Below are positions 62,070 to 64,000 of a DNA stretch of 64,000 bases, in pieces (within the stretch, counting starts at the first letter, position 1; each line of letters opens with the position of its first letter). Below the pieces are notes generated by a model. It had not been told where the DNA came from, searched no databases, and saw only the letters and a list, made by a program, of their open reading frames with translations. This DNA comes from Malurus cyaneus samueli. Taxonomy: Eukaryota; Chordata; Aves; Passeriformes; Maluridae. A program made the translations under genes and the position numbers. The stretch is taken from positions 19,005,927 through 19,069,926 of the forward strand of contig CM019227.1 of NCBI GenBank assembly GCA_009741485.1. Reading direction: 5' to 3'.

Positions 62070-62116
62070 TGCTAGCCTCTGTATCATTTTTCACAATATT
62101 AATTTGCATTCCAGAG

Positions 62117-62300
62117 AGAAAAAAAAAAAGGAAAAAAAGTGAAAAATGGATGGGGAAAAGAAAAGAAGAAAAAGGAAAAGAAAAATGTAAGGAAAAGAAA
62201 AGGAAAAATAAAATAATTTTAAAAAGAGAAATAAAGAAAAGAAAAACAGAAAGAAAAACAGAAGGGAAAGAAAAGAAGGACCAAAAAAGGAGGGAAAAAT
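62117..62300 (+). repeat. Purine-rich (GAAAA)n-like tract
   Basis: Nearly 180 bases of A/G built from GAAAAG, AGAAAGAAAAAC and GGGAAAAG words. Low-complexity DNA near the presumed rearrangement breakpoint. Confidence 0.85.
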
Positions 62301-62474
62301 GCAATAGTGATCAAAGTACCATATGGAAGCAGCCCAGGCCTATGTGGTGCTTTTGGCTGGGAGCACTTGCCAGTGGGATAGTATACCTGCAGGGCTGTCT
62401 GGAGGAGAAAGCCAGGCTACACTCCTGCCTTTACATCCTGGGTTCTGCATGGATGAAGCCTTTGGGATAGAAAA

Positions 62475-62690
62475 TGGGCAGAGGGTGGAGCACCTTTCCT
62501 GTGGAGAGAAACTGGGAGGTTTTGGGGTTGTTCTGCCTGGAGAACAGAAAGCTCTGGACTCACCTTAGACTCCCTCCCAGTGCCTAAATGGTTCTTGCAA
62601 GAAAGATGGGACAAACATTTTACCAGGGTCTTACTGGTAGGACAAAGCAGGATGGCTTTAAATTAAAAGTGGGGAGATTTAGATTAGATG
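62475..62690 (+). mobile_element. CR1 LINE, 5' part of the copy split by a provirus
   Basis: Plus-strand words follow the CR1 consensus: GGGTGGAGCACCTTTCCTG, GGGGTTGTTCTGCCTGGAG, GGTAGGACAAAGCAGGATGG, CTTTAAATTAAAAGTGGGG, AGATTTAGATTAGATG. It stops at the LTR start. The next consensus bases (TGAGGAAGAAG) are found at the broken edge of the minus-strand CR1 piece at 57,887. Confidence 0.9.
62687..62690 (+). repeat. Target site duplication, copy at the 5' LTR (GATG)
   Basis: GATG precedes the LTR start TGAAAGG and equals the four bases flanking the far end of the minus-strand LTR at 57,884-57,887. Confidence 0.8.
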
Positions 62691-63095
62691 TGAAAGGAAT
62701 GAGAAGGGAGTGTCTTTAAAACAGACTGACTCTGGGGTGAGATAGCTGATACTGGGAGATAGAAGAAACATGGGAAGGATTTCCATAGGAATTCCATGAT
62801 TGACTACCCAGCTTGTTAATGAACTACAAGAGCGAGACACAGAGATGTATATTGAAAGGGGGGTTGATAGGAGGTTTCATGGAGAGCCTGTACCTCTCAA
62901 GTACCTCAGCCAATGGGGAAAGAGAGAGGAACTGGCGGGAAATTGGATAAAAAGAGGCTGCGTCCTCTATGAATTTGAGAGACCCCATGGGAAATGCCCA
63001 TGACCTCTCCCTTTATTCATGAATAAAGTTGCGGGACTCCTCTGTCTCCTTTTTGGACATAAATCTCTGGTGCTTGTGGATTAATTTTCCTGACA
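62691..63095 (+). mobile_element. 5' LTR of a gammaretrovirus-like provirus, plus strand
   Basis: The 405-bp LTR starts TGAAAGGAATGAG and ends CCTGACA. Promoter landmarks are a CCAAT box at 62,910-62,914, a TATA-like GGATAAAAAGAGG at 62,945-62,957 and a polyadenylation hexamer AATAAA at 63,022-63,027, giving the usual U3-R-U5 order. A primer binding site follows three bases later, so this is a 5' LTR. It is the same family as the minus-strand LTR at 57,888-58,327 but faces the opposite way. Confidence 0.93.
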
Positions 63096-63098
63096 AAA

Positions 63099-63115
63099 TG
63101 GGGATCGTCCGGGAT
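63099..63115 (+). promoter_or_regulatory. Primer binding site, proline-tRNA type
   Basis: TGGGGATCGTCCGGGAT lies three bases after the LTR end. Compared with the common gammaretroviral tRNA-Pro site TGGGGGCTCGTCCGGGAT it lacks one base and has one substitution. The element is thus class I (gammaretrovirus-like). Confidence 0.8.
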
Positions 63116-64000
63116 CCTTCCACCGTGTGGAGGCGGCGGGCAGCAAGTGGAGCTGAAGGTGCACCTCACCCAGTTTTGGTGATCAGCTCCTCTTGGTGGC
63201 GGCTGCACCGGGCGATTGATTGGGTTCCCGAGACTGTCCAGGAGACAGACGAGTGGCGGACCAGGGGGGTCCGTGAAGAGTCCGCAGGGAAAAACCTCTG
63301 AAAACCTCACCGGTGAGTAAAATGGGAACTTAGGGGAATAAACCTGGGAGGGCACCCAAGGAGGGTTGCACAGGTAAACCTGGGAGGGCACCCATGGAGG
63401 GTTGCACAGGTAAACCTGGGAGGGTACCCATGGAAGGTTGCAAAGGTAAAGCTGGGAAGGGACCCTGGTAAAAGGGATGACGATCCCAAAATATCTCTGA
63501 AGAGTCCCTTGGGAGAATATTGAGTTGGTTTGCACATTCTCCCAAGGACATGGACACCCAAGGGGGGCAATAAGGGAAAATCAAGAGGGGGTTTCAACAA
63601 TCCATGCCCAGAGAGGGCAATAAGGGGCGTGCAGAGAAATGTGGTTAAGGCAAGGAGTGGTAGGACCTGGCATGGAAGTGCCGGACCGGGAGTACAGGCC
63701 GGGGTCATGTGGGGAGGTGGGAGCTGGACCGGGCTATGGGTCAGCTGCCAGCTCAGTGCTGGGCAGTCCCTGACCCCACCGTCCCTGGGCAGGGGCAGCA
63801 GTGGCCTCAGTCTCCATGAGGCTGCAGAACGCTCCGGCCGCCTGTGGTGCTGCTGACCCTGTCCCCTGGGAATGCCGGGGGGAGGCTGCGTTTGGACACT
63901 GCGAAAGAAATATCTGGGAAATGCAAATTGTGCGTGGAAAGATCAGGATTTTCTTTTAAGGATTTTGTTTGAGTCACTGGAGAAACAAGTGATTTTGATC
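63116..64000 (+). mobile_element. Proviral leader, running out of the window
   Basis: Sequence downstream of the primer binding site, where the packaging leader and gag start would lie. A strong splice donor (CCG|GTGAGTAA) is at 63,312|63,313, as expected for env splicing. No long plus-strand open frame with Gag features follows before the window ends. An ATGGGTCAG at 63,736 would give the Met-Gly start typical of Gag but stops within 30 codons. Gag may start later or be decayed, and the proviral/host boundary is not visible. Confidence 0.6.
63340..63465 (+). repeat. 36-bp tandem repeat in the proviral leader
   Basis: Three full units and a partial fourth, each starting AAACCTGGGAGGG and ending GGTTGCACAGGT. 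Each unit junction makes a splice-donor-like CAG|GTAAAC (63,373, 63,409) or AAG|GTAAAG (63,445). The repeat lies directly after the main donor at 63,312. Confidence 0.88.

Larger units (their letters stand above)
61262..62474. other. Unassigned interval containing the presumed inversion breakpoint
   Basis: Upstream of the RT thumb on the minus strand, retroviral similarity stops. A 96-codon minus-strand frame at 61,359-61,649 has no family I recognise. A 30-bp repeat and a purine tract (listed separately) fill much of the rest. The segment 62,310-62,474 is unidentified. Under the inversion model part of this interval is the host sequence that once lay before the CR1 copy. Confidence 0.5.

Noticed and set aside
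63736..63820. ATGGGTCAG as a Gag start (Met-Gly)
   Set aside because: The frame stops within 30 codons and has no matrix-domain features. The start context is weak.

Overview
This window looks like bird nuclear DNA, most likely from a passerine. The evidence is several chicken-repeat-1 (CR1) LINE fragments with their typical octamer tails (ATTCTATG type), a solo retroviral LTR of a type I recall as common in songbird assemblies (starting TGTCTTGGTTTG), and a gammaretrovirus-like provirus. GC-rich tandem arrays and CpG-dense patches would fit a small, gene-dense chromosome. I found no host protein-coding gene, tRNA, rRNA or CRISPR that I can defend. The longest open frames (334, 585 and 612 codons) lie in tandem repeats.

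Layout. Positions 1-5,200 are ordinary non-coding DNA with a small CR1 tail remnant near 3.9 kb. Positions 5,225-6,085 hold a 40-bp, G-quadruplex-prone, CpG-rich minisatellite. It ends at a CpG-rich flank with a good splice-donor match and an AT-rich block with overlapping inverted repeats. Positions 6.4-27 kb are non-coding with small tandem repeats and a few AT-rich islands that look like conserved regulatory elements. A CpG island at 27.0-27.2 kb runs into a 26-bp minisatellite of about 55 units (27,185-28,605). Positions 28.6-48.9 kb are again non-coding, with a GGGAT/GGAAT-type pentanucleotide array (37.1-37.5 kb), a C-rich array (39.5-40.0 kb) and an AT-rich block at 42.8-43.2 kb.

From 48.9 kb mobile DNA dominates: a decayed CR1 copy with a greatly enlarged octamer tail (48,890-50,063), a complete solo LTR with a 5-bp target duplication (50,595-51,558), a CR1 3' end (54,572-54,910), a degenerate repeat (57.0-57.3 kb), and then the split provirus.

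The main discovery is at 57,661-64,000. One CR1 copy was interrupted by one gammaretrovirus-like provirus. The 3' half of the CR1, the 3' LTR, a polypurine tract, an env remnant and decayed pol all lie on the minus strand (57,661 to about 61,261). The 5' half of the same CR1, the 5' LTR, a proline-tRNA-type primer binding site and the leader lie on the plus strand (62,475 to the window end). Both LTR outer edges carry the same 4-bp duplication (GATG), and the two CR1 halves are consecutive in the CR1 consensus. The simplest reading is a single insertion later broken by an inversion with one breakpoint inside the provirus. An assembly error is the main alternative.
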